Shown one piece after another: positions 9,231 to 21,424 of a DNA stretch of 64,000 bases; positions within the stretch are counted from its first letter, which is position 1, and every line of letters starts with the position of its first letter. The position numbers were made by a program, and so were the translations under genes. Where the stretch lies: the NCBI RefSeq assembly GCF_019925205.1, contig NC_083568.1, positions 13,080,393 to 13,144,392 on the forward strand. The letters run 5' to 3'. Origin of the DNA: Metopolophium dirhodum. Its lineage: Eukaryota; Arthropoda; Insecta; Hemiptera; Aphididae. The notes under the pieces are model-generated. The model was not told the DNA's origin, searched no databases, and saw nothing but the letters and a program-made list of their open reading frames with translations.

Positions 9231-12200
9231 CGTGCGTATCGTTGACATTTTTTTTTTTTTTACCAATAGTATATAATATCTTGTATTCTGTACGGATGAT
9301 TTTTTTTATACATATCTCGACGCGTCTTGTACTCGATAGGGGGAGAGGGGTATCAAATTGGACACTTTTCTACTTTTCTGGACACGTTTGAGGAAATTGT
9401 ATCACAAATATTATCGAATATTTTTTTTATCGTACCCACCGATGATATAGGTAATAGTTTAGCGGTTTTAAGTATAATAATATGATTGATTGGCTTTTGG
9501 TCCTATATACAAGATAGCTATAATAGGTATTATATATTATGTAAATTGTGTTATTATTCAACGAAAGCCTCCATAATATTTCACTCTTGTGCGCCGATAA
9601 AAATGGGTTCCGATCCGAACACGCAGTTTAAATGCGTACGCATGCCTACATATTCTGTCTAGAGTATTGTACAATGTACATAATAACTGTTGTTTGAGAC
9701 GATTAAAGCAAATTAATATTTTGTAATTAATCATATTACTACATATTATTTTAATGATTACGAAATATGATATTATAACGATGGATATAAGCACTTGTTC
9801 AGCTAACGCAACACAATATAATAATGCTAGGTACCTAAGCTGAAACTTATAATTTATAAATAAGCGACCTTTATGTATATATTGTACAATTATAATATAG
9901 TAACACATGATAGCACCAGCTTTCAAATTAACTAAACAACGACATCGCTTTATGTGCATAAAAAAAATTCTACAATAACAAACATAATATTATGTATTTT
10001 TTCTCTTTTTAATTTTTTTAATTTGTTATTATTTTATTACCAGTTCCCTGGGTCGCTATACACGTACATACGCACTTTTATTGCGTTGCCACAGTCGCCG
10101 GTGCACAATTTTGTCGTTTTCGCCCATCATACCGAGTCTCACACATCTTTTGAACATGTTTACTGTGAAATTAATTTTTCCCAGGGTATATATAAAAAAA
10201 AGCCCATTATTTTAACAAGGGTAATTGTATACGTTTTCCCTTCTACTTCGCTACACATTACACGGGATGATGTAAATTTGTTATTTTTTTTAAAACGTTC
10301 CACAAGTTTTAAATAGGTACTACCTACGCATAGAATATACTTTATATGCCAGTCATGTCAGTCCATCCCAAATATCGTCGCTATAGAAACTGCAGTAACG
10401 GCGTTGTAGATTTCATAAATTATAATTTTGGCCTTCACTCCTTATTATAATGGTACCATTGATATAAATTAAATTACATATTTTAACATTAATTATAGTT
10501 TATAAATATTTACTAAATTCGTACCGTAAAAAAAACCACGAACCTATAGAATGGTCGAAAATGTGATTTCCTTAATTTGTATTTTATACTTAAAAAAGGC
10601 TTTTCCATTTTTATTTTGAATTGTAATTTTGTTTTTTTTGTGGTTTTAAGAGGAAATTGTTTACATAGAAAGAAAACGTATTTAAAAAAAAAATCATATA
10701 CTTACATAAATATTATATAACTATAATGGTACCTAACTGTTTATTTACAAAAGTATAAAAAGGACACAAAAAATATTGTTGTAAACGTCTGAACTGTAAA
10801 TAAAAACAGTATTTTTTATACTCTCATACCAATATATATGTATATATATACCTATGTTTGATAAATATATAAGTCTTTTTATACGTTTATAATTTCATAA
10901 TTTTATATTTTAAACTATAAAAGCACATATAATTAATAATCGCAAATATATATGATACACATAGGATTGTAATCAATATTAAAAGTTAAATTAAAATTAA
11001 GTGAATACCTACTAATAAATTTAAAAGTATTTTACGTATATAGTGTATTGAAAAAATAATTTTATCAATAGAATAAAAATTAACATTTTAAATTGAAAAC
11101 GTTTTGAAAAGAAAAGATTAAACTGATAAAAAACAAATAATTTGTACATTTATTTTGAAAAAACCTGTGAGTAATATCAAACAAGTAATCTTAACCAAGT
11201 ATAAAAGCGCATACTTAGGGAAAATGTGTCAAGAATATCGAATTATATATATTATAGAATAAACAATTGTATATAAAATAAATGAGTTAGAGTAATTTTT
11301 TTTTACCGAATAAAATGCGATAAAACTATTTACAATGTTTGAATGTTCAGGAAATTAAGACCTGCGGTGCGCACAGTGCGTCTTATAAAATAATAGAACA
11401 TTAGGTATAATATACTATAAAAATCACCATACTATTATGACTCGCGTGAATAACGTAAAACGTATAAAAGCAAACGAAATGTACTCATGTTATAAAATAA
11501 CAACATTAGCCATAATACTTACCGACTATAAATGAGTTTTTTTACGACGGCGGTCTTAAGGTGTACTCACTTATTAACACAAAAATAAATAATAAAAAAG
11601 GGCAAGTGAAAAGTGAGTGTAAATAATACTAAATAATAATATTAGAAAAATAAATTAAACAGAAAAAATATCTCGCCGTTTCATTGATTAAATCATTGAA
11701 ATAATGATTTTAATAATGAAAACACTAATGTTATGTCGAGGGCGTTTTATTGGCAGGTATCAACTCGTGTGTACAATTTTAATTAAATGTTGCTAACATA
11801 CCTATGTTTTTACTGTGTGTCGAGATAGTATATATATATTTCATCGTAGCGGATAAAAAACGTATTTCGCATTATTTTTGTATGACGGCGTTGGTAGTAC
11901 GAAATTAACTAGGGTCCGTGTATAGATGGCATTTTTGATAAAAATATAGGGGGGAGGGGTTAGAGAGCTCATTAATGAAAACATTAATGGAAAAGTTATT
12001 AAATGATAAAATGCTGCACATAAAACATTTTATGCGAATGGAAATGGAAGGGCGAGGCACGTGGATCTCACTAAATAAGCGTTATAATAATATAAGCTAT
12101 GCTATATTGCATACGTATGCGCCTGTACATTTTATATTAAGTATGTTTAACGGTTCAACGTACATATTATTATATTATGTATGTTTAACGATTAAACATA

Positions 12201-13099
12201 ATTTATGAAAATATATTTTTTATTTACAATTATATATATATATTCTAACATACTCAAAGTTGTTTATGCTTGCATACTAGTAATACTAGTATATCAGTTA
12301 TGCCTTTTTTTTATTGAAGAAAATAATATGTCTAATGGATGAACCAAAAGTGTAAATACATAATACACTGCATAAATTACATATAACAAAATAAAAAGAT
12401 GTTTATAAGCAATCGTTAATATTTAGCTTATTCATAATATTTGAGACAGTCATATATTTTATATTCTTTTGTTTCTAATTATTTTTTAGAGATAATACAT
12501 AACACAAACAAAAAAAACGTTACATTTTAAGAATGCATAACGCCATATTTACCATCTAATCGACTATTTACCTCCACGTTTTTGAGTTAAGAAATTTTTT
12601 TTTATATTGATATCACTCTCTGAGCATCAGTATAATTTAATAAAGGTTTAAGTATACGGTGCTTTATATCAAATGTTTTATCATTGACGACATTGACGAG
12701 CATATCCAGTATCCGCATAAAGTAAAATAATGCCTGTGTGATAGATACATGACTGTATAATATAATTAATGATATAGTCAAACGTAAAATGAATTTAAAT
12801 TTAACATAATTTTTCAATTAAAAATTATCAACCTATAGGTTATATATGCACCATTACCATCGGGATATGAAATATGTATCAATCATAATTCATAGAAATT
12901 TAGAGAAACCATATTATTATTTCATACACGTTTGTGTAGTTATTGACAGCATAAGTTTAGTCACTAAACTTCGGTGCATAGGTAGTACAAACCACTATAT
13001 TTTAAGACATTTAAACAAAATAAAACCATTGGACATTGATCGTTATCAAAATTATTATTAGATAAAGATTTAAACTGATCTATAATATATGGTTATATA
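9231..13099. other. Non-coding AT-rich stretch
   Basis: No supported gene. It contains poly-T runs (for example 9248-9260) and short TA/TATA arrays near 10835-10850 and 12231-12242. Open frames here are short and made of AT-rich codons. Confidence 0.5.
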
Positions 13100-13100
13100 T

Positions 13101-13854
13101 ATTGAGTGATTAACCAAGCATGCACACCCCCTTTTATAGTTATTCAAAATCTGATTCTTGGTATTTTTAATTATACTAAAAGGCCAATTATTTTCAAATT
13201 ATTGAGATTTTTGTTCTATTTAAGGATGAGTTTCGTGTCGTTCTTAAAAACTTCTGTTTTTCAAATGAGATACCCTATTTTGAACTGTAAATTATTTAGC
13301 GGATAACTTTTCTCAACATTTTGACGTATTAAAATCAAAATTCTAACGAGTAGTTGTTATTCGATTTTGTGTACTAAGAATACCTAATAGGTTTATGATA
13401 ATAGATTTAAAGATTTCTACGGCAATTTGACAGTTTTAGTAATCAACATTATAATTTGTAAAAAATGGTCCAAGTAAAATAAACACTATATATAATATTA
13501 AATACATACATCTATTTTATATATTTTTTGTAAAACCATTTTTAAGGACTTTTACCTTTATTGTATAAAAGTTTTAACAACTGAGAAATTACTCGTTCGG
13601 ATTTTGAATTAGGTTTATCAGAATGTTTGAACAAATTATCTATTTAATATATTACAGTAAAAAGAAGATAGGGGTACATTTGAAAAACAGAAGTTTGTAT
13701 CGCCACACTATTCGCTTTAATAGTCATGCAGAATGTCTCAAACATTTGAAAATACGTTCTTTAGGTATATTTAAAAATCTAAAAATCAGAATTTGAATAA
13801 ATCCATTATTCATAGAAAAAATAGGGGTGAGCATGGTTGGTGAATCACCTTGTA
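13101..13854. mobile_element. GTGATTCACC-family non-autonomous DNA element, copy A
   Basis: The left end reads TTGAGTGATTAACCAAGCAT and the right end, on the complementary strand, ACAAGGTGATTCACCAACCA. The terminal inverted repeats are long (roughly 180-200 bp, diverged): both arms continue with A/T plus an AAATCTGATT-like motif and CTTCTGTTTTTCAAATG. It shares ends and interior words (TTTGTGTACTAAG, TGGCGATACAAAC) with copies at 20715, 28417 and 46380. No transposase frame; small frames at 13106-13306 are artefacts of the repeat. Confidence 0.75.
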
Positions 13855-14328
13855 TAATATAGTTATACGTTTATCATAACATAAGGGTAAGTAATGTTTT
13901 TGATTTACTTCGCAATAAACAATAACACGCTGGTAATAATAAATTATTACTAACAATAATAAATCGTGTTAAATTATATTTATATATGTGTTATAACATG
14001 GAAAAGATCCAGATCGTTATGTCACATATTATGTGTGCGTATAATTAATATATATAGGTAGTTGTAACGATGTCGGTATATGATAGCCACATTTCGACCG
14101 ACGCGTAATAGTCCAACACACTGTAACGAATCACCGAATAAAACTACGAGAGAGCCAAGTGGGGAGGGAATGTGGAATGAAAAGGGGGTGTGAAAAAAAA
14201 TAGAAAAAAACCCTTACCGACATTTAATCCGAAACATATAAATTACGTGGAATTGGTCATGCCGGTCAGTCTGGCCGATGCCCATATACCGCAATATATA
14301 TGATACGTGAAGTAGGCGATGTAGAATC

Positions 14329-14362
14329 GAGAGAGAGATAGAGAGAGGGAGAGAGAGAGGAA
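14329..14362. repeat. (GA)n purine tract
   Basis: Imperfect GAGAGA run. Read on the minus strand it is a long CT tract, followed about 100 bp later by a donor-like TGTCG|GTAAGG at 14214. In insects GAGA arrays are also binding sites for GAGA factor. Confidence 0.7.
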
Positions 14363-17300
14363 TTCGTCGGAGTGTTATGGATATATAGTGGCGCGCGCGG
14401 AGCATCCATATCATATATATAATATGTACACAGCGGAGAGAGGAAATTAGTCCCTGAAACGTATTAAGGGCACAGCTATATATACAGACCAGTCGTGTAT
14501 AAATTGCAGTTAGCGACGTATATACATATATATAGTTATACCGTCCCCCCCAAATACCGCTGAGGCCGTGTACACATACATTTCCGGTGTCAATTGGCGG
14601 ATAGGTGTCGACGCTAGTGAACGTTTAACGGACGTGATAACAATAACCAGTAAGCCACGCTATTGCATGATACGGAGTGATTGTTTTTATATAGATGCAA
14701 TACTCTCTTTTTTTCTATCTGGTAGAATTTTCGGATTTATTTACGGGGGAGAAACGATTTACATATTATTTTTAAAGTACGCGCTCAAGGGCTGCTTAAC
14801 TCATTATTTTATTTATTTTTAATTTTGACTACTAGACATTTTAATATATATTATATATGTATACAAGCCGTCGTAGAAACTCATACCATATTCATTACTG
14901 TTTTAATATTGAACAACAACCCTCGAAAAACTTAACTCATTAGTCATTACACTACTTTCGATGATTATGTTACTTAAAATGATTAAAATAACCCGAAATC
15001 ATGCTATTAAACAAAGATCCATTCGGCATCATTTTACGCAAGCAATGGTCCTTTAAAAATTCACAGTTAATAATAAAGCATCCGACCACCGGAGACAAAC
15101 CAAGCAAGACGAGTCCCCAACACACTGTATCTATGTTTAACTTTTTTTTTAATGGCATCCCATATTTTGCATTTCTTACTTTGAAGCAGAATATTCTTCT
15201 GAACAATTTTTGTGAATAAATATCAAACGTTGAAAAAATAATTTATTATTTATAAGCATTTAAAGTTTAGATGAACAGCAAGTACCCCCACCTCTTCACT
15301 TAACTTTATCTAAAGTTTTGATATTTATAAATAATAAAATATTGGTCATTATTTATATAGTATATTTTCCAGAAAAACATCCCGCTTCAGAATATGAAAT
15401 TAAAAGTAATGATTGCCATTTAAAAATAGTATAGGTACATCAAAAAAAATCTCTACGAAAAAACAAATAAAAACTTTTCAATGGATTTTTATAAAAATTA
15501 ATTTCCGAGCACTTAAATATATTTTATATGTAAAACCCAAAATTGAATGAGAAATTACTATAATATCTCGTGTAAACACGCAGACATGAATGTGGCTTTC
15601 GGTGTCACGGCGTGATTTTTACGTCAGTCTCAATGATATTATAAATTATACTTAATATTGTAATTACTATTGTTGGTAACTTTATAGAATACAAAAAGTG
15701 TTTCCACGCCATCCAGTATTATTTTATACATATTTTATACCTATATACGACCCAGCTGTAAATTGTTTTACAGGGTTTTACAAATTTAATTACGACTAAC
15801 ATTATTAATGTCAAGTATAAAAGAGGTAAGTATATAATATGATACTAAAATATAAATCGATTGTATTTTTTATATATATATATATATTTAATAATGCGTC
15901 TATACGCGGTACACTTAATGACTTATTTTTTTTTAAGTTAACAATATCGATAAAACGGTTTACATTCTACATGTATTATATTAAAAAATTCCTTCAAAAT
16001 GTGATTTTTTTTTTTTGTTACGTAGGTACCTCCTAATCGATATTCGTTATGGAGAAAGGATACAAAAGCAAAAATAAACTGTATTATCCACCGTTTATAC
16101 CTTTTTTGTACTCCGACTAATGTCTTATATACTACAAATAAAAAAATCTTAAACTGTATGAGTAAAATATTTAAATATAAATAAATAAATAATAAGAAAA
16201 ATGTAAAAATAAAAATTGTTATATGAATATTTGATGATGGTTTGGATTTTTTATCAAAGACTTGTGGTTATTTGTCTGGGGATAAATAATATTGTACACG
16301 ATGTCAATAATCACTTTGTTTTTTCATCATACATTTTTTGTATGCATATTAACAGACACAGGTTTTGATAACAAAATATTATATTGAAAGGCTTTGCATA
16401 TTTTACAAGACCATCTGAACAATATGAATTAATTTTTAACGTTGTTTACATTTGAGAAGGAAAAAGTAGCAATCGAACTCAGGTTTTTATTGTCCCCCCG
16501 GGAAAAATCGATTTTATAACCGTCGTTGGAAACGTAAAACTTTTGTATTGTAGTTTATCGTGCTTTAGGGTTAATGCAACTCGGCGAAAGGGAGCATTAG
16601 TGGGTGGTGGTGGTAGTGATAGTAGCTATGGCGCGATGGTAGGAGAAGGTAAAGGATATAACTGTCTACTTTTTGCCAACAATCTGTAAATTATGGTTTA
16701 AATCGAAAAACAGATAAACAGAAAAGGAGAAAATGACGGGCATTATAATCGATAGACGGTATTAAGTATTTGTTACTGCAACAGAACATGTTCTCATTCC
16801 TGAGAAATCCATTAAAATATGAAATTTAAAAAGAATAAGATTTTTTTTAGGAACAGTACAGTAAGTATCTACATACCTATACACATATTAAATACTGGAT
16901 AGGAAGAAAACAAAAAAGTATAAGAAATATTTTACAAAAAAAAGTTGAAAATAATATTACATTAATATTTTGAATTACCTAGGTACCCGATCCTTTTAAG
17001 TATTCTCATTTATTTGGGATACTATACAATGCTGTAGTTATTATGCTTTGGTTAGGTAATACACATATAACAAGATCGTACGGATATCGCACTGCATGTA
17101 CGTATTGAAGACCACGCCATCCGTAAGTAACATTACCATCCAATTTCATGGTAAAACGAATCTAGTGATCCGTACTAAGCTCAATGAATGTTTATATATA
17201 TAGCAAGAATATAATGATGGGCTGCGAAATAAACATTATACACTTAGCCGAGACAGAAAGATAGAAAATGAGAGAGAATAATGCTCACTAATTTCCGACT

Positions 17301-17680
17301 TCACGGTTCATTGCATAGCTGGAGTATTAAAAATTAAGACATTAATTCAACGGAAAAAATACGCTATAGAAAATGTCTTGGGGTTCTATTTCCTTCGAAA
17401 ACACACTAATACGTGATACGCAGGCCTACGTCCACAGACATGTGAATCCGATTGGAAAATATTCTCAGGGCTCCGAGGACACTATATAGTATATTACAAA
17501 GACGCGGCTACAAAGGGTAGTGCAGTAAAAAATTAAACAAAATACAACAATTTTTGCTTATTTAAAATAAAACGCTATCAGCGTATTCAATTAAGGGATT
17601 CTAAAGTATTATCATTAAACTCTAAGTTTTAGCTGGTCTGTGGCAAATCGTTAAAAGCCAAAATTCCGGAAAGATACGGA

Positions 17681-17732
17681 TAAGAGAGTGGGTGAGAAAA
17701 AGAGAGGGGCGGGAGAGAGAAAAATGAGAGCG
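17681..17732. repeat. Purine-rich G/A tract next to a GGC repeat
   Basis: Nearly pure A/G over about 50 bp (GAGAGTGGGTGAGAAAAAGA and following bases), then a short GGC run. It sits in a GC-richer patch of the putative CASK intron and could be regulatory or simply a microsatellite. Confidence 0.5.
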
Positions 17733-19366
17733 GTGGCGGCGGCGGATATTTCAGCCCATTAACTTTTCAAGTAATAATGTCAAGGTCTTTTTGAGAAAAT
17801 TCTACATTTCGACGCGGGACGGCAATAATCTTCAAACGCGCCATTGCCGCAACACCTCCCTCGCTAATATACACTTTTTTCAACCATACTGTCTACCCCA
17901 GTATTTTTGACAGCCAACTTACAATATATCTTCTTGCAGAGAGCATACGAAAAATAAGTGGAATTGATGGAAACGTCGATTTTTTTCCAACAGCAGTATT
18001 TCATTCAAATAATCAATTGCTTTAGTTATTAACACGTCCAAATTAAATTAATCTCTTATAGATTATATAATAACATAATAATATTTACTATTACAATCGA
18101 TAGTAGAATATACAAAATTAAAATGTAATTATTTTTATTTATACCCAAAATTTAATAAACTAATTTATTTAATGTTTATTAAATAAGAGGAAGAATGTAG
18201 GTATACAAAAAATGAAAACATAAAACCATTATCTCGATCAAAATTTAAAAAAAAAAGACTAATACATTTATTAAAAAATATGTTTAACCTTGTTTAATAC
18301 TTATTGAATTTGAACTGTATAAATAATTGATAATAAAAATTAAGTCAATTATAAAAGTATATTCCATTATTGCAACTCGGTAATGTATAAAATTAAAGTC
18401 ATAAAAAATGTACTAAAATTGTAAATTAATGAAATTAAAAGTACAATATATTATGTCAAAAAACAACTTTTATAACTTTTAACCATTAATTCAATACATA
18501 TTTTATAACTGTCAGAAACGAAAAAAAAAATAAGTGAACTAAAAAATAAAAGGATTTTATACGCAAAGTATATTTTAATTTAAAGAATAAAGCTGTTTTT
18601 TTTATTATGTCGGGACTATAATTTGAAGGTTTTCATCGTTAACATAATATTTTGAACAGGAATTATTTAAAAAGAGACCGTGGATTACCAAATTTAATGT
18701 TTTGAAAATAAACTATACAAAGAAAATAATTGACGTAGCGAAGACCAAATTGTTTCCTATCGTTGGTATATATTATTATATATGTATGCATATTTTTCTA
18801 ATAAAACGAAACAAGTCAAATTCCAAATGGAAATTAGTTTCCGAATGTTTCTACAGCGATTTTTTTAGTTCACTTCAAGTCGGTGAAACAACGTGTAATA
18901 CGTAACATATACTTATATCGCATGTGGATTTGTGTGCGTGTGTGTTGTATAACTGCAATTTATTTGTTTATTGTTTAAACTAAAACTTTTGTTGCCGGAT
19001 ATTAAAAAAAAGTCCAAGCGGAAAGAAAACTCGTCGCAGATTTCACCTCGGTACCTACCTACAACAATATTGTTATTATATATTAAAGTATGTATATGCT
19101 ATATAAGTATATTTTACATATACAATATAATATATTATATACCTCTATATATAATATGTATACACGCATTGTAGCGGAGGTGGAAACCGTTAAATTAATA
19201 TATCGCATTCTTCTGCATCACATCACACATACACTAACACTTTAAACCGAATGTGTAGCATGAAAAAAACGTGCAATACATAATATGTATATAATATATC
19301 ATATTATAACATCGTGATAAAAAAAACTTACCTATGTTTCTGTCATTCGGACATTTGCCTGCAGAC

Positions 19367-19368
<2 letters not shown>

Positions 19369-19398
<30 letters not shown>
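19369..19398. repeat. (AC)15 microsatellite
   Basis: Perfect AC dinucleotide array of 30 bp. Confidence 0.95.
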
Positions 19399-19402
<4 letters not shown>

Positions 19403-19433
19403 GACACATACAACTCGTATTTACTGGTGTGCA

Positions 19434-20060
19434 TAACACATGGCGTGTTCTACGGTATCAAACTTAGATCATATACAAGAATGGAGCCACAGCGTATTAA
19501 ATCAATACAAAAAAAAGTTGCCGATATTAGCGACGAGTCATCGAATTAGGTCTTCGATATGCGCATGCGCAATGCAACTCCTCGAATATTCATCCACATA
19601 TAATTTGTTATCAAATCGCCATATTAATATTATGTTATATTGAAAAAATAGAATAATAGTATAATACCTACTATAATATTATAATAATATAAGTATTAAT
19701 CACAAACTAAGATTGATAATAATTCTGTGATAGTAACATATTATGGATAATTATGCGAGTAGCTGCATCACCCATGCGCACATCGATCACCTAATTCGAA
19801 CACTCGTCGCTAATATCAGCAACAAAATAATACGCTGTGGCTACATCCCATATCAAGTGCGCCCGCAGGATAAAATCCCACCCGGGGCAAGATAAAAATT
19901 ATTTATAATCTAATATTAGTTACAGCGATATTGATATTAAAGTAAATGGAGTTAAAAATTCCCAGGGGGAGTGGGCAATGGCCCCCTAGACACTCCCCTG
20001 CGGGCGCCCATGTCCCATATGGTATAATATGATCTAAGGTATCGAAGCGTATTGTTATAT
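19434..20060. mobile_element. Large foldback (inverted-repeat) element
   Basis: The left arm (about 19434-19625) and right arm (about 19715-19845, resuming 20021-20060) are reverse complements. Perfect shared blocks include GCCACAGCGTATTA, GATATTAGCGACGAGT and TCGAATTAGGT. Only about 90 bp separates the arms, so the unit can fold into one long hairpin. The right arm is split by a separate 159-bp MITE (19854-20012). Without that insertion the outer arm words (ATATGATCTAA) also pair. No coding capacity. Confidence 0.75.
19854..20012. mobile_element. 159-bp hAT-like MITE nested in the foldback element
   Basis: Flanked by the perfect 8-bp duplication TCCCATAT (19846-19853 and 20013-20020). The left end reads CAAGTGCGCCCGCAGG; the right end on the other strand reads CATGGGCGCCCGCAGG, an imperfect terminal inverted repeat centred on GCGCCCGCAGG. 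An 8-bp duplication with such GC-rich ends is typical of small hAT derivatives. Confidence 0.8.
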
Positions 20061-20714
20061 TTTTCATTAGAATAATAATAATAATAGTATACTACAATGT
20101 AGTATTAAGTTTCGAGATCTTTGAACGCGTTATACCTATAAAGGTATAGCATATAGTAGCAAACTAATACCGTGCGTGTCGCGGGAAAGGCGAACGCGAT
20201 CAATTTATTCGTCGAGTCATTATTGCAACTACTTGTCGACGACGGCGATATACAAAGACATAATACCGCCACCGTACACTTGTTGTATACTACGGAGTAG
20301 ACTTAACATTTTTTCGGTTTTATTTATGCTTACATAATATCGTTGCACACTCCGGGCCGAGCGTAATAATGTAAAGGGGGTTGTCGACGATATTACAGCA
20401 TGGGATTTGCCAAAAATAACCAACAAGAGACAAATAACGGGATAGACCCGATGAAAACACAGCGGAAATATGAAAGTATAATAATTATATCCTTTTGTTT
20501 ATACGTCTCGCAAACGGAAAAACATATTTCGAAATTACTCCGCAGCGCGGTGCAGGCAGGCTTTGGTGTTTATTTTGCTCGCGTCTCTTATGGCATGCAG
20601 ATATATAAGTATATAGCACAATATACATTTATGTATAAAAATAAAAACTAAAAATCCGTTTTAATCCAGAGTTATGACGAGCGGTGTTCATTATAGTGTG
20701 CGTATACATTATAC
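20061..20714. other. Non-coding stretch, moderately GC-rich
   Basis: Some CpG-containing sequence around 20160-20390. Open frames on both strands overlap each other and resemble no family I know. No supported gene. Confidence 0.4.
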
Positions 20715-21424
20715 ACAGGGTGATTCACCAAGCGTGCTCCACCTCTCCGTTTTTCCTTTAATAATGCAGTTATGCAGTCTGATTTTGGAATTTTTAAATA
20801 TACTCGAATACCGCATAATATATTTGAATAGTCGAGATTTTTCGTACCATTTACCAAGTATCCGATGGTTTTTCAAATGAGAACAACCACTTTTCAATTC
20901 AAATTATTCGGAAGACGATGTTTTTTAAAATCTAATCAAAATTCGAACTTGTAGTTTACAACGTATTAAACTTTACTGAGGATAATAGTTGACGGTAACA
21001 GCCAGTGTAAATTTAATATTTTGTTTAGCCATGTTCTTTTTAGTTGTTATGCAGACAATTAAAACAAATTGTAAAATGCTAATAGCTTTATAAACCTTAC
21101 CTAACACAATTTTCAAATAAATTAAAAAGCTAACAATACCTATCCTTCGTGTTTAATACTTTTATTGAATCTCTTATCCAACGTAGTTCGTAAATATAAA
21201 CAAATAAAATAGATAACTATGTATATAATATCACATAAAAAGGTAATTCTCGTTTAGAAAACAAGTCCTGTATCGCCACAGGACACACTATAAACAGTAC
21301 GGAGCACTCGAAAATATGGTCTTTAATTTACATATTATATTCAAAAATTCCAATGATTTCGGAATACTGCAGCATTATTATAAAGAAAAAAAGGGGTAAG
21401 CATGCTTGGAATATATTACTCTAT
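20715..21424. mobile_element. GTGATTCACC-family element, copy B
   Basis: The left end ACAGGGTGATTCACCAAGCG is the cleanest in the window. The right end (plus strand GGGGTAAGCATGCTTGGAAT) is eroded. Inside lie TTTTTCAAATGAGAACAACC near the left and a TGGCGATACAGG-like word near the right on the minus strand, as in the other copies. Short frames at 20672-20897 are repeat artefacts. Confidence 0.7.

Larger units (their letters stand above)
13855..19430. other. Non-coding stretch with purine-rich islands
   Basis: No supported gene. Notable blocks are a GA-rich tract (14329-14360), a GC-richer patch around 16450-16660, and a purine-rich G/A run at 17681-17732 followed by GGTGGCGGCGGCGG. A small GC-richer segment at 15000-15140 has open frames on both strands but no recognisable protein. 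Confidence 0.45.

Noticed and set aside
8591..9276. Plus-strand frames of 66-86 codons in the CpG island
   Set aside because: Overlapping frames, poly-Phe from T runs, no splice or domain support.
14970..15219. Frames on both strands (minus one contains a hydrophobic stretch)
   Set aside because: Mutually antisense, no homology recalled, no splice context; noted only as a GC-richer patch.
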